The notes under the pieces are model-generated. The model saw nothing but the letters and a program-made list of their open reading frames with translations. It had not been told where the DNA came from and did no database searches. Made by a program: the position numbers and the translations under genes. DNA of 37,758 bases, taken from the IMG/VR virus record IMGVR_UViG_3300020180_000057, positions 1-37,758 of that record. One strand, written 5' to 3'. The stretch is from a virus. This document shows, piece after piece, positions 23,359 to 29,904 of this stretch; position 1 is the first letter of the stretch, and every line of letters begins with the position of its first letter.

Positions 23359-23798
23359 AGTAGTAGTCCTTCCAAAGTCGTCGTAATGCGAAGCTCGATT
23401 CTTGGGTTCGCCGGGTCGCAGTCGAGCCGTGCGTCCCAGCAGTGTATGAGCGCGTCGTCCTTGATGATGCCGAGCCCGCGGCGGGTCATCTTGCCGGCGC
23501 GGATCACCGGCTCCTGGATCACATCGCCGATCGCCTGCAGGTAGCCCGCCAGGTCGCCGGTGAGCTGCTGTCGGTACACAGTGGCCTCGATCGCCACCGG
23601 AGCATCGATCGGCAGCGTGACGCCGGCCAGGCCGCGCTTGATGTCGCTGGCTAGCGTCAGGATGTGTTGCTCCCACACAATGTACGCTTCGCTCGGCATG
23701 ATCTTTACGTGCTCGCGCCCGAAGCGCGCGAAGCGCACGATGCGGTTGCTGGTCTTCTTGGTCCGTGGCGAGCCCGGCAGCGTGAGATTGACGGTCAT
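23355..23798 (-). CDS. rusA: RusA-like Holliday junction resolvase (147 aa)
   Basis: The fold order fits RusA: MTVNLTLPGSPRTKKT start with basic residues, a TVYRQQLTGDLAGYLQAIGD segment holding the first acidic cluster, then LGIIKDDALI with the paired acids, and a C-terminal NPRIELRIT strand. RusA resolves Holliday junctions formed in recombination-dependent replication and would work with the Bet annealing protein encoded upstream. AGGAGGGG precedes the ATG. The first 16 codons are also present as a fragment at 24145-24194. Confidence 0.8.
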   Translation of the reverse strand: MTVNLTLPGSPRTKKTSNRIVRFARFGREHVKIMPSEAYIVWEQHILTLASDIKRGLAGVTLPIDAPVAIEATVYRQQLTGDLAGYLQAIGDVIQEPVIRAGKMTRRGLGIIKDDALIHCWDARLDCDPANPRIELRITTTLEGLLL

Positions 23799-23959
23799 CG
23801 AATTGCCCCTCCTTGACTAGGCGCAAGCACCAGGCGCGCCCACTCGATCAGGTGCCGCCGATAGCGTGTCGGGTCCGCGAGCACACGCCGCGCGAGTTGC
23901 TGCTGCCGCTCGCGTTCCGCTGCCTGTGCTTTGATGCCGGACGCCGTGAGCTTAGCCAT
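23795..23959 (-). CDS. Small basic helical protein, intact copy (54 aa)
   Basis: MAKLTASGIKAQAAERERQQ followed by an Arg-rich helix LARRVLADPTRYRRHLIEWA, ending APSQGGAIR. It overlaps rusA by ATGA and the upstream 60-residue gene by eight bases. An identical copy lies 396 bp upstream at 24191-24355. Function is unknown. The basic helix may bind nucleic acid. Confidence 0.6.
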   Translation of the reverse strand: MAKLTASGIKAQAAERERQQQLARRVLADPTRYRRHLIEWARLVLAPSQGGAIR

Positions 23960-24134
23960 GTGTGGTGGCCTCGTACTGCGCCGCCAGCAGGCGCTTCTCG
24001 CGCTCCCAATCCTCGATACCGAGCGTCACAAGCCACGCCGGACATTGCCCCGCCAGCACATCCGGACGGGTCGATATCTCGTCGATCTCCTGGTCACAGC
24101 GCGCTACCGCTGCTGCGTATTCTTCGCGTGTCAT
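23952..24134 (-). CDS. Small acidic protein, intact copy (60 aa)
   Basis: MTREEYAAAVARCDQEIDEI, then STRPDVLAGQCPAWLVTLGI and EDWEREKRLLAAQYEATTHG, a likely two-helix protein. GGGGAGGGAC precedes the ATG at 24134. A longer in-frame start at 24194 gives an 80-residue version carrying the rusA N-terminal fragment. The homologous copy upstream has been split by a methyltransferase gene. Function is unknown. Confidence 0.6.
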   Translation of the reverse strand: MTREEYAAAVARCDQEIDEISTRPDVLAGQCPAWLVTLGIEDWEREKRLLAAQYEATTHG

Positions 24135-24144
24135 TGTCCCTCCC

Positions 24145-24194
24145 CTGGTCTTCTTCGTCCGTGGCGAGCCCGGCAGCGTGAGATTGACGGTCAT
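24145..24194 (-). pseudogene. rusA: 5' fragment of rusA created by the tandem duplication
   Basis: Bases 24145-24194 repeat the first 16 codons of the intact rusA at 23798, then switch at codon 17 to the leader of the 60-residue gene and stay in frame with it. The fragment cannot encode a resolvase. Confidence 0.8.
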
Positions 24195-24355
24195 CGAATT
24201 GCCCCTCCTTGACTAGGCGCAAGCACCAGGCGCGCCCACTCGATCAGGTGCCGCCGATAGCGTGTCGGGTCCGCGAGCACACGCCGCGCGAGTTGCTGCT
24301 GCCGCTCGCGTTCCGCTGCCTGTGCTTTGATGCCGGACGCCGTGAGCTTAGCCAT
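24191..24355 (-). CDS. Small basic helical protein, second copy (54 aa)
   Basis: This is identical to the gene at 23795-23959. It follows the fused methyltransferase gene with an eight-base overlap and reads into the rusA fragment start (ATGA at 24191-24194). It is probably still translated, although redundant. Confidence 0.55.
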   Translation of the reverse strand: MAKLTASGIKAQAAERERQQQLARRVLADPTRYRRHLIEWARLVLAPSQGGAIR

Positions 24356-26024
24356 GTGTGGTGGCCTCGTACTGCGCCGCCAGCAGGCGCTTCTCGCGCT
24401 CCCAATCCTCGGAGGCCAACTTTAAGACACGAAAGCCAACCTCGGTGTGGCGACGAATTTGAGGTTCATCTGCTGTGTTCCATGCGTTGCTCTCGCCCTT
24501 GTATGACTTCGTTAAGGTAATAGCGGCTTGGCGTCCAAATGCTTCGCCTAGAAGCGGTGGCACAGCTTCCCCGATCATGTCCATGCCGATTCCAATTGAA
24601 TCCTTGTCCCCCTTCTCCGGTGAAGTCAAAAAGAGAAAGTCGTCTTCAAACGATTGCAACCGGGCTGCTTCCCGCATGGTGATGCCGCGATCCTGTTCGG
24701 GGTGCGTGAATCGTCCGGAACCAAGGAAATTGCAGTTGGCCGTAATTGTCAGAGATGGTTTGTCCCACGCCAGCCGGGTATAGGCGCTCCAGTAATACTG
24801 TCGGTAGAAGACAGGATTGATGAGCCCTTCTCGGACTAGCTGATCCTTTGCCTTTTTACGATCAAATCCCTTATGTTCTTTTATGCGCTTGGCAATCAGT
24901 TTTTCGTATTTTTCCTGCATCCGCGCGCTGGCGCTGTCCCATGTTTCGCCAGGCTTCATCTCATGAACGATGTCGATAATTCTCTGACTGTAGGATCGCG
25001 TGAGATGGTTATGAGGGAACGCCTCAGTGCTGCGCATCAGTTTGGCGTACTGGGATAGTCTGCCACCCGGATAGAGGTCAAGCGCACCACCACCCAGAAT
25101 GTCTTTCGCCGCAGCGACCGCAGGCAAATCTTTTAATGCGTCCTTCACTGTGGTCCACGGTAACAAGCCTTTCGACTTTAACCCCGCCCTTTTGGGATCT
25201 CCATGGGTCGCTTTCGGGAAGCCTATTTTGCCGATCCGCGACGCTAAGAAGAATGAGCGTTCACGGAGCTGGGGAACGCCATAGTCGGCTGAATTGCTCA
25301 CGCCCACCACTACCGTGTAACCAATCTCTTGAAGCATGGATTTTACGTCTGCTGCAAGCCCGCCTAGAACGCCGTTTCGTCCATGGCGCAGCATCTGCGG
25401 AACATTTTCAATCAGAACAATCTTCGGACGAAGCGCATTTGTTATTTCAAGGAAGCGAAGAACGAGATCGTTCCGAGGATCTTCGTCTAACTTGTTGTAG
25501 CCCTTGAAGCGAACCAAGCCATCTTCCTGTCGCTCTGCGCTTCTGCGCATTTGAGAGAAACCTTGGCAAGGCGGGCCACCAATCAGACAGTCCAGTTCTC
25601 CGGGCTTGACACATTGACGCTCCAACGCCTGTTCAATGTCATGGACGGAAATTTTGCGGACGTCTCCTTCAATCGTCTCCGGTGACTGTTGTTTGCGCGA
25701 ATGGTTGTGCACGAACGTCCGCAACGCCGCTTTCTTGACATCGTTTCCAAACACGATACGGAAGTCGCCTGAGCGCGCGAAGCCGTGAGACAGACCGCCG
25801 CAGCCACAAAAAAGTTCTGCGACCGTGAAGTGATGTTTTGATTCTTTGGTAACGTGCGTAGGCCGTTTGTTCCCTGAAACGGTCATGTCGACTGTCCTTC
25901 TCTCGATACCGAGCGTCACAAGCCACGCCGGACATTTCCCCGCCAGCACATCCGGACGGGTCGATATCTCGTCGATCTCCTGGTCACAGCGCGCTACCGC
26001 TGCTGCGTATTCTTCGCGTGTCAT
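24348..26024 (-). CDS. DNA cytosine-5 methyltransferase inserted in frame in a phage small gene (558 aa as fused)
   Basis: The fused frame starts at ATG 26024 with GGGAGGGAC upstream: 41 codons of the small acidic protein, the methyltransferase, then the last 19 codons of the small protein (DWEREKRLLAAQYEATTHG) in frame. A second possible start at 25886 (MTVSGNKRP, with AAGGACAG upstream) would give 512 residues. Methyltransferase motifs, numbered from that start: I (FCGCGG, 26-31), IV (PPCQG, Cys107), VI (ENV, 160-162), VIII (QLRER, 206-210), and a C-terminal GEAVPPLLGEAFG. It has no stop of its own before the junction. It would methylate phage or host DNA, perhaps to evade restriction; target unknown. 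Confidence 0.8.
   Translation of the reverse strand: MTREEYAAAVARCDQEIDEISTRPDVLAGKCPAWLVTLGIERRTVDMTVSGNKRPTHVTKESKHHFTVAELFCGCGGLSHGFARSGDFRIVFGNDVKKAALRTFVHNHSRKQQSPETIEGDVRKISVHDIEQALERQCVKPGELDCLIGGPPCQGFSQMRRSAERQEDGLVRFKGYNKLDEDPRNDLVLRFLEITNALRPKIVLIENVPQMLRHGRNGVLGGLAADVKSMLQEIGYTVVVGVSNSADYGVPQLRERSFFLASRIGKIGFPKATHGDPKRAGLKSKGLLPWTTVKDALKDLPAVAAAKDILGGGALDLYPGGRLSQYAKLMRSTEAFPHNHLTRSYSQRIIDIVHEMKPGETWDSASARMQEKYEKLIAKRIKEHKGFDRKKAKDQLVREGLINPVFYRQYYWSAYTRLAWDKPSLTITANCNFLGSGRFTHPEQDRGITMREAARLQSFEDDFLFLTSPEKGDKDSIGIGMDMIGEAVPPLLGEAFGRQAAITLTKSYKGESNAWNTADEPQIRRHTEVGFRVLKLASEDWEREKRLLAAQYEATTHG
24412..25901. mobile_element. 1490-bp methyltransferase insert with 4-bp junction repeat
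   Basis: Bases 24412-25901 interrupt the second duplication copy. CTCG stands at both junctions (24408-24411 and 25902-25905) and once in the intact copy, as expected of a 4-bp target duplication or microhomology. The insert is visibly A/T-richer than its flanks. No transposase or terminal inverted repeat is seen, so mobility is uncertain. Confidence 0.55.
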
Positions 26025-26034
26025 TGTCCCTCCC
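25902..26034. repeat. Right part of the second copy of the 396-bp duplication
   Basis: It matches the remainder of the unit through 24144, with one base difference (Gln to Lys in the small protein). Its end at 26034 marks the outer boundary of the duplication. Confidence 0.8.
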
Positions 26035-26307
26035 AAGCTCCAATTTCTGTTTAGGCACCGCCGGTACCGGTGCCGGTGATGCCCACGAATGCCCATGGCG
26101 CGCCCACCATCGGCTCCAGGTGATGCCGCGGGCGTGCGGGTTGCGCATGGCGCACTCCAGGCAGCGGTCGAGCGCCGTGTGCCGGCCACAGTCGATGCAC
26201 GGCTGACAGCAGAGGTACATGTGCCGCACGCGCGGGTCGCAATGGCAATCGCAACGGCAGTCCGACACTGGCGCCGGTTGTAGCTGGCGTGCTGTCACAG
26301 CCGCCAC
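25984..26307 (-). CDS. Cysteine-rich metal-binding protein (107 aa)
   Basis: About ten Cys and several His lie within the first 53 residues: CRCDCHCDP, CCQPCIDCGRH, then RCLECAMRN, suggesting two or more zinc sites. The C-terminal half is Pro/Trp-rich. The probable start is the GTG at 26307. It overlaps the fused methyltransferase start by 41 bases. No known family. It may regulate or bind nucleic acid. Confidence 0.45.
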   Translation of the reverse strand: MAAVTARQLQPAPVSDCRCDCHCDPRVRHMYLCCQPCIDCGRHTALDRCLECAMRNPHARGITWSRWWARHGHSWASPAPVPAVPKQKLELGRDNDTRRIRSSGSAL

Positions 26308-26338
26308 TCGCGCGTGCGCCAGAGCTGCGCGGTGCGGC

Positions 26339-26503
26339 TCATGCCCACCTTCCGGTCTTACGGCACTTCGGGCAGCGCTTCGCGCGTGGCGTTTTCGGGA
26401 CGAACGGCTGCTGGCAGTCGATGCACTTGCGCGGCTGCTGCATACTCATCGAGGCCTGGTAGTAGCCGACGCCACGCGCGGGTCGGTACGTGTCATGCGC
26501 CAT
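26339..26503 (-). CDS. Zinc-ribbon microprotein (54 aa)
   Basis: The frame MAHDTYRPARGVGYYQASMS continues with PRKCIDCQQPF and AKRCPKCRKTGRWA, two C-x2-C pairs 15 residues apart, a classic zinc ribbon. ATG at 26503 overlaps the previous stop. Function is unknown. It belongs to a set of small Cys-rich genes in this block. Confidence 0.6.
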   Translation of the reverse strand: MAHDTYRPARGVGYYQASMSMQQPRKCIDCQQPFVPKTPRAKRCPKCRKTGRWA

Positions 26504-26669
26504 GGGGCTTCGCCTTCTCCGTCCGCTTCGCCTCGCACCACGCGAGAGCTTTATCGAATGCCTCGGGCAATGACGAGGCGTACAGGATGCCCCGGTGGGG
26601 CTCCGGCTTGAGCACCACGTACTCGCCGCGCCGGAGCCTCGATAGGTACACCATGGGTTTGCTTCGCAT
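26493..26669 (-). CDS. Small protein, no known family (58 aa)
   Basis: MRSKPMVYLSRLRRGEYVVL, then KPEPHRGILYASSLPEAFDK and ALAWCEAKRTEKAKPHGA. It has a basic start and a helical end. The ATG shares a base with the previous stop (TGATG), supporting coupling. Function is unknown. Confidence 0.5.
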   Translation of the reverse strand: MRSKPMVYLSRLRRGEYVVLKPEPHRGILYASSLPEAFDKALAWCEAKRTEKAKPHGA

Positions 26670-26797
26670 CACCGCCACTCCACGCGATGCAATCGCCCAC
26701 ACTCCCAGCACATGTACTGGCCGTGGATGGGACGAGAGATGCGGTGATGCCAGCAGCGGCACCACCACCAGCCGATGCGAGCCAGGAGCGCGGTCAT
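26669..26797 (-). CDS. Zinc-motif microprotein (42 aa)
   Basis: MTALLARIGWWWCRCWHHRI, then an HGQYMCWECGRL end: C-x-C-x-H-H and C-x2-C, enough for one metal site. Its first 12 codons are duplicated 101 bases upstream in a shorter frame. Confidence 0.5.
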   Translation of the reverse strand: MTALLARIGWWWCRCWHHRISRPIHGQYMCWECGRLHRVEWR

Positions 26798-26898
26798 TTG
26801 TTCACCGATGTGGTGTAACGTGGTGCAGATATCACCGATGTGATGTAACGTGGTGCAGATAACCACCACCAGCCGATGCGAGCCAGGAGCGCGGTCAT
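26761..26898. repeat. Nested repeat: 37-bp direct repeats enclosing two 30-bp tandem repeats
   Basis: A perfect 37-bp repeat lies at 26761-26797 and 26862-26898. Between them are two 30-bp tandem copies (26802-26831 and 26832-26861) that differ by one base. The 37-bp repeat holds the start of the zinc microprotein gene. This could be a protein-binding array or simply slippage products. Confidence 0.75.
26794..26898 (-). CDS. 34-residue duplicated leader frame
   Basis: It begins with the same MTALLARIGWWW as the next gene, then reads the 30-bp repeats as LSAPRYITSVISAPRYTTSV and ends NK with the stop overlapping the next ATG. It overlaps the Bet stop by ATGA. It is likely a duplicated 5' end that now acts as a coupling relay; function is uncertain. 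Confidence 0.35.
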   Translation of the reverse strand: MTALLARIGWWWLSAPRYITSVISAPRYTTSVNK

Positions 26899-27935
26899 GG
26901 CCGAGGTGCCTCCATCTCGTCAGCCGGGGAGTCCGTCGCGACGATCGCGCGGATCGACTCGCAGCGCATGTACAGCGCCTTGACGAGCGCGCACAACTCG
27001 ACGGGCTTGCGCCCCTTGAGCTCATCCGGGCCGCAGTGCTCCAGATGGAAGGCTGCCAGCGTGTCGTAGTACGGCCCGTCAGTGCCGCACAGCTCCACGA
27101 TGTCTTTTTTCAGGTCACCGGCGACCGACGCGAATGCGTACTTGTCCCACTGGAGCTTGCCGGTCTCCTTGTCCGGTCGCTTGCAGCGCACGAATAGCGT
27201 CTCGACGTCAGAAGATTCGACGGCAGCCAGTGGCTCCGCATGTGGAGCGGCCTGCTGTACGGCATGCGGCGAGGCATGCGGCGCCGCATGCGGTGGCGCA
27301 TGCGGTGATTGTGGTCGATGGCGGCGCGACTCGCCGCCATCGTAGTCCGCCTGCCCCATCTCGTCATGGGTGTACAGGCCGGAAATGTCCTGCGGAAACG
27401 CCTTGCGCAGCGCCAGAGCCTCGGCGCATTTCGCCAGCTGGTTCGCCGGCATCTTCTCCCACATCCGCGCCGGCTTCTTGAACCGATTCAGCTGGACATA
27501 CTCGACGTAGTGCGCAATCGCCCAGACAGGCTCTCTCCAGTCCTTCCGCCTCACGCCGACGCGCGCAGCATTCGGCGGGTACTCGTCATCCAGCCAGGCT
27601 TCGCGCCAGGCGCCGTCCGGACCGCACCAGAACGGCCCAAGCTGCCCGTCGTATTTGCCGGTCCGCTCGGCCAGCGCCCGGAAGCCATCGATGCCGGTCT
27701 GGATCGTCAGCTTCTTGCCCTCGTCGTCGTCCGCGCCGCGTTTGGTGCAGTAGATCTGCCGCGAGAACGGGTCCAGCCCGGTCCGCCGGCAGACCTCGAT
27801 AAAGAACGCCAATTCTACGTCCGTGGTGCCCTGTGCTACTACATCCTTGACGACGCGGACCTTCTCCGCGTCGAGCGACCAGTGCTGTGTGGCTACGGCG
27901 CCGCCGTTCGGGTGCTGTACCAGTTCATTGCTCAT
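26895..27935 (-). CDS. bet: Single-strand annealing recombinase, Bet/RecT type (346 aa)
   Basis: The core, about residues 20-200, has the phage Bet pattern: VVKDVVAQGTTDVELAFFIE, VCRRTGLDPFSRQIYCTKR, KLTIQTGIDGFRALAERTG, REPVWAIAHYVEYVQLNR, then MWEKMPANQLAKCAEALALR and KAFPQDISGLYTHDEM. It anneals complementary strands in recombination. It is longer than lambda Beta (261). Residues about 200-242 are a His/Ala/Pro-rich linker (PHAAPHASPHAV), followed by an extra C-terminal domain of about 100 residues. No Exo or Gam partner is recognised nearby. AGGAGGACG precedes the ATG. Confidence 0.92.
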   Translation of the reverse strand: MSNELVQHPNGGAVATQHWSLDAEKVRVVKDVVAQGTTDVELAFFIEVCRRTGLDPFSRQIYCTKRGADDDEGKKLTIQTGIDGFRALAERTGKYDGQLGPFWCGPDGAWREAWLDDEYPPNAARVGVRRKDWREPVWAIAHYVEYVQLNRFKKPARMWEKMPANQLAKCAEALALRKAFPQDISGLYTHDEMGQADYDGGESRRHRPQSPHAPPHAAPHASPHAVQQAAPHAEPLAAVESSDVETLFVRCKRPDKETGKLQWDKYAFASVAGDLKKDIVELCGTDGPYYDTLAAFHLEHCGPDELKGRKPVELCALVKALYMRCESIRAIVATDSPADEMEAPRP

Positions 27936-28101
27936 CTATTCGTCCTCCTGGAGTAATTGGTGCCGCGAAATCATTACGCGCGGCACCACCACGCGGCTCC
28001 GTGGAGTCGCCCGGTCGAGCCTGCTGCATCCTCATCGCGAGTTGCAGTATCTGGATCGGCGACAGTGCCGCGATAGAGCGGAAGAAGCGGCGGGATGTCA
28101 T
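27925..28101 (-). CDS. Small basic protein upstream of bet (58 aa)
   Basis: MTSRRFFRSIAALSPIQILQ, then LAMRMQQARPGDSTEPRGGA and ARNDFAAPITPGGRIDEQ. ATG overlaps the previous stop and the gene overlaps bet by 11 bases. It is unrecognised. Coupling supports expression. Confidence 0.5.
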   Translation of the reverse strand: MTSRRFFRSIAALSPIQILQLAMRMQQARPGDSTEPRGGAARNDFAAPITPGGRIDEQ

Positions 28102-28550
28102 CGCGCCACCGCCACCGCAAACCACTTGTCCAGCCTGGTATCCGGACACTCCAGCAGTTCTGCGAGTCCGCGGCCCCGCAGGCCGCTCAGTGCGATCATC
28201 GCGTTCCGGAACCGCTGCGTCTTGTCCGATCCTGGATACAGCCGGTCGCCCGCCTCGTGCGTCGTGAGCCCATCGGGCGACACGCTGCGGAGAGCTGCCA
28301 GCGCGCGCTCCTGTGGCAGCTCCGCAGCCTCGTCGAGGAACGGCTGCTGCGGCTGCGGCTGCTGACGGCGTATCGGCGTTTCGGGCACCGGCAATGCGCC
28401 CTCGCACGGGCGAAACAGCGAGTCCCACACTTCGGCTTCGACGGCGCGGATGCCGCCGTCGACGACAATCAGGTACACCGGCTTGTCCTCGATATCCGCG
28501 CGGATCGCGGAGACGCTCCGGTTGCTGGGGATGTATGTGGCGGCCATCAT
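28098..28550 (-). CDS. Possible winged-helix protein (150 aa)
   Basis: The N-terminal half has strands (MMAATYIPSNRSVSAIRADI, KPVYLIVVDGGIRAV). The C-terminal half from about residue 80 reads ALAALRSVSPDGLTTHEAGD, RLYPGSDKTQRFRNAMIALS and GLRGRGLAELLECPD, the layout of a winged helix. It overlaps both neighbours by ATGA. Function is not known. A DNA-binding role in the early block is plausible. Confidence 0.45.
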   Translation of the reverse strand: MMAATYIPSNRSVSAIRADIEDKPVYLIVVDGGIRAVEAEVWDSLFRPCEGALPVPETPIRRQQPQPQQPFLDEAAELPQERALAALRSVSPDGLTTHEAGDRLYPGSDKTQRFRNAMIALSGLRGRGLAELLECPDTRLDKWFAVAVAR

Positions 28551-28777
28551 GCCGCCACCGCCTCGTTGATGCGCTCGACGATGTTCCGGCCATGCCGCGT
28601 GGCGCGGCGCCAGATGCCGAGCACTCCGCCGGTCGGCCCGTAGTAGACTGCTGCGCGGTCGTAGGTGCCGAGCAGCAGGAAGTGGTGTACCGCCTCAGCG
28701 GCATCCTGCAGGCTGGGGTAATAGCTGACGGTCGGTACGACCGTCAGCGAAGACGTGAAACACACCTCGAATTTCAT
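28547..28777 (-). CDS. Small unknown protein (76 aa)
   Basis: MKFEVCFTSSLTVVPTVSYY, then a PSLQDAAEAVHHFLLL helix and GRNIVERINEAVAA. AGGAGGAACT before ATG 28777 is a strong ribosome site. It is a soluble protein with no recognised family. Confidence 0.55.
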   Translation of the reverse strand: MKFEVCFTSSLTVVPTVSYYPSLQDAAEAVHHFLLLGTYDRAAVYYGPTGGVLGIWRRATRHGRNIVERINEAVAA

Positions 28778-28796
28778 AGTTCCTCCTTTACCTTCA

Positions 28797-29243
28797 TCAG
28801 AACGGACAAGAATCATCGATCACAACCGGGTGGCCCATGGCCGCCGCCCGCATGGCCTGGACATAGCTGCTGCGCAGGTGCTGTTGGTGCGACGGCCAGC
28901 ATCCCTTCTCGCGGACGTCCCAGTCGCCGTAGTCGTCTTCTTTCGTTGCTTCTGTCGAGCAGGTAACGTCGGTATCGGTGCGGCATGCACACTGCTGGCA
29001 ATAGCCGCCGGTGCGCTTGCGGCTGCCGCATGCTCTGCAGAGCATCACGCTGCAGTCAGGACACGTCGCATGCCCGCAGGCCACGCATGCGGATCCGCGA
29101 TCGCACAGCGGGCATGTGTGGGATTCTCCACATGCGCACGGTGCTAGTACGCACTTCGGCGCGCATGTACTATTCACATGTGCAGCATTACATGCGATAG
29201 TACGGTCATATGCCTTCGCGGCCTCGTGGTCTTGGTGGTTCAC
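28797..29243 (-). CDS. Cysteine-rich multi-zinc protein (148 aa)
   Basis: The GTG at 29243 overlaps the ribbon-helix-helix stop (GTGA), with GGAGGT nine bases upstream. Residues 18-95 hold many C-x2-C units: CAPKCVLAPCACGESHTC, PLCDRGSACVACGH, CPDCSVMLCRACGS, CQQCACRT, enough for three or more zinc sites. The C-terminal part is acidic to neutral. It is coupled to the regulator, so it is probably an early regulatory or nucleic-acid binding protein. Confidence 0.6.
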   Translation of the reverse strand: MNHQDHEAAKAYDRTIACNAAHVNSTCAPKCVLAPCACGESHTCPLCDRGSACVACGHATCPDCSVMLCRACGSRKRTGGYCQQCACRTDTDVTCSTEATKEDDYGDWDVREKGCWPSHQQHLRSSYVQAMRAAAMGHPVVIDDSCPF

Positions 29244-29416
29244 CGGGGGGTTACCTCCGGTACGTGCGCCTCGATTATCGACAACAGGTACTGATTGACA
29301 CGCAGCCCAGCCAGTGCAGCACCTACTCGCAGGCGTTGATGCGCCCACGTCGGTATGCGCGCTTGCAGCATGGTGTCGTCAACGTCTGCTACCATATTGC
29401 TTGTAGTTGATTCCAT
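29240..29416 (-). CDS. Ribbon-helix-helix-like regulator (58 aa)
   Basis: Residues 15-50 read DTMLQARIPTWAHQRLRVGA, then ALAGLRVNQYLLSIIEAHV, resembling a strand followed by two helices as in Arc/CopG proteins. The start at ATG 29416 is only six bases from the -10 element, so its transcript may be leaderless. It is divergent to the XRE gene and is first in the leftward operon. It may autorepress the shared promoter region. Confidence 0.5.
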   Translation of the reverse strand: MESTTSNMVADVDDTMLQARIPTWAHQRLRVGAALAGLRVNQYLLSIIEAHVPEVTPR

Positions 29417-29430
29417 GCTGCGAGTATGAT
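29401..29430 (+). promoter_or_regulatory. Rightward promoter for the XRE gene
   Basis: TATGAT (29425-29430) with TTGTAG 18 bases upstream (29401-29406). It overlaps the leftward promoter, so the two regulators compete for one short region. Confidence 0.45.
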
Positions 29431-29451
29431 GATTCAAGTCAAGCATGTCAA
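29423..29451 (-). promoter_or_regulatory. Leftward early promoter
   Basis: On the leftward strand, TTGACA (29446-29451) and CATACT (29423-29428) are spaced 17 bases. It drives the Bet/replication side. Repeated CTTGA words lie within it and may be operator sites. Confidence 0.65.
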
Positions 29452-29472
29452 GGGAAAAGTGGAGGAGAGCAA

Positions 29473-29850
29473 GTGGAAGAAACAAAGGTAGATTTGCGGC
29501 CCTATCTGGTAGCATTGCGCCAACATCTGGGAGAATCGCAATCTCGACTCGCGACTCGGCTAGGCGTCGGCATGAGCACGATCCAGAGATACGAGCGTGT
29601 CTCGCCAGAGGTCGGCGACGTGCCCCAGATGCTCAGCAAGCTCGCGCGCCAGGCCCGCGAGCACGGCAGGGACGATATCGCGGATGCATTCGAGGAGCCG
29701 ATCCGCGCGTTGCTGTCCGTGCCGTCGACGCCCGAGCCGTCAATGGTGCAGCTCGCGCGCAGGCTGGAGCGCTTGCGCGCGAAGGCCACTCCGCACGATT
29801 GGGATACGGTCATGGGATTGATCTCGGTGTACGAGAGGCTCTCGAAATAA
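29473..29850 (+). CDS. XRE-type helix-turn-helix regulator (125 aa)
   Basis: Start at GTG 29473 with GGAGGAGAGC upstream. Residues 12-38 (LRQHLGESQSRLATRLGVGM and STIQRYE) are a clear HTH of the Cro/CI family. The C-terminal half is helical and basic (MVQLARRLERLRAKATPHDW), likely a dimerisation region. No LexA-type peptidase part is seen, so it is not a standard cleavable repressor. It is divergent to the ribbon-helix-helix gene and precedes the accessory block, so it may control both. Confidence 0.75.
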   Translation: MEETKVDLRPYLVALRQHLGESQSRLATRLGVGMSTIQRYERVSPEVGDVPQMLSKLARQAREHGRDDIADAFEEPIRALLSVPSTPEPSMVQLARRLERLRAKATPHDWDTVMGLISVYERLSK

Positions 29851-29904
29851 ATGCTTCGGCGCACTTGCTTTTCTGCGTCGATTGGTACCAGAATCTACAA
29901 ATGA
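29851..29904 (+). CDS. Possible 17-residue relay frame
   Basis: MLRRTCFSASIGTRIYK begins at the base after the XRE stop and ends by ATGA overlap with the next gene. It has no other support and may just couple translation. Confidence 0.2.
   Translation: MLRRTCFSASIGTRIYK

Larger units (their letters stand above)
23749..24144. repeat. Downstream copy of a 396-bp tandem duplication
   Basis: This stretch covers the first part of rusA, the 54-residue gene and the 60-residue gene, and recurs as 24145-24411 plus 25902-26034. The copies differ at only two positions that I see: 23760/24156 and one base that changes Gln to Lys in the 60-residue protein. The second copy is split by the methyltransferase insert. 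The near identity suggests a recent event. Confidence 0.85.
24145..24411. repeat. Left part of the second copy of the 396-bp duplication
   Basis: It matches 23749-24015 and ends at the left junction of the methyltransferase insert with the base run CTCG (24408-24411), a run also found at the right junction (25902-25905). Confidence 0.8.

Noticed and set aside
27925-28704. A 259-residue frame over three small genes
   Set aside because: Its first 200 residues are Arg/Ala/Gly-rich shadow text opposite or across coupled genes. Only the last 58 codons, from 28101, look real.
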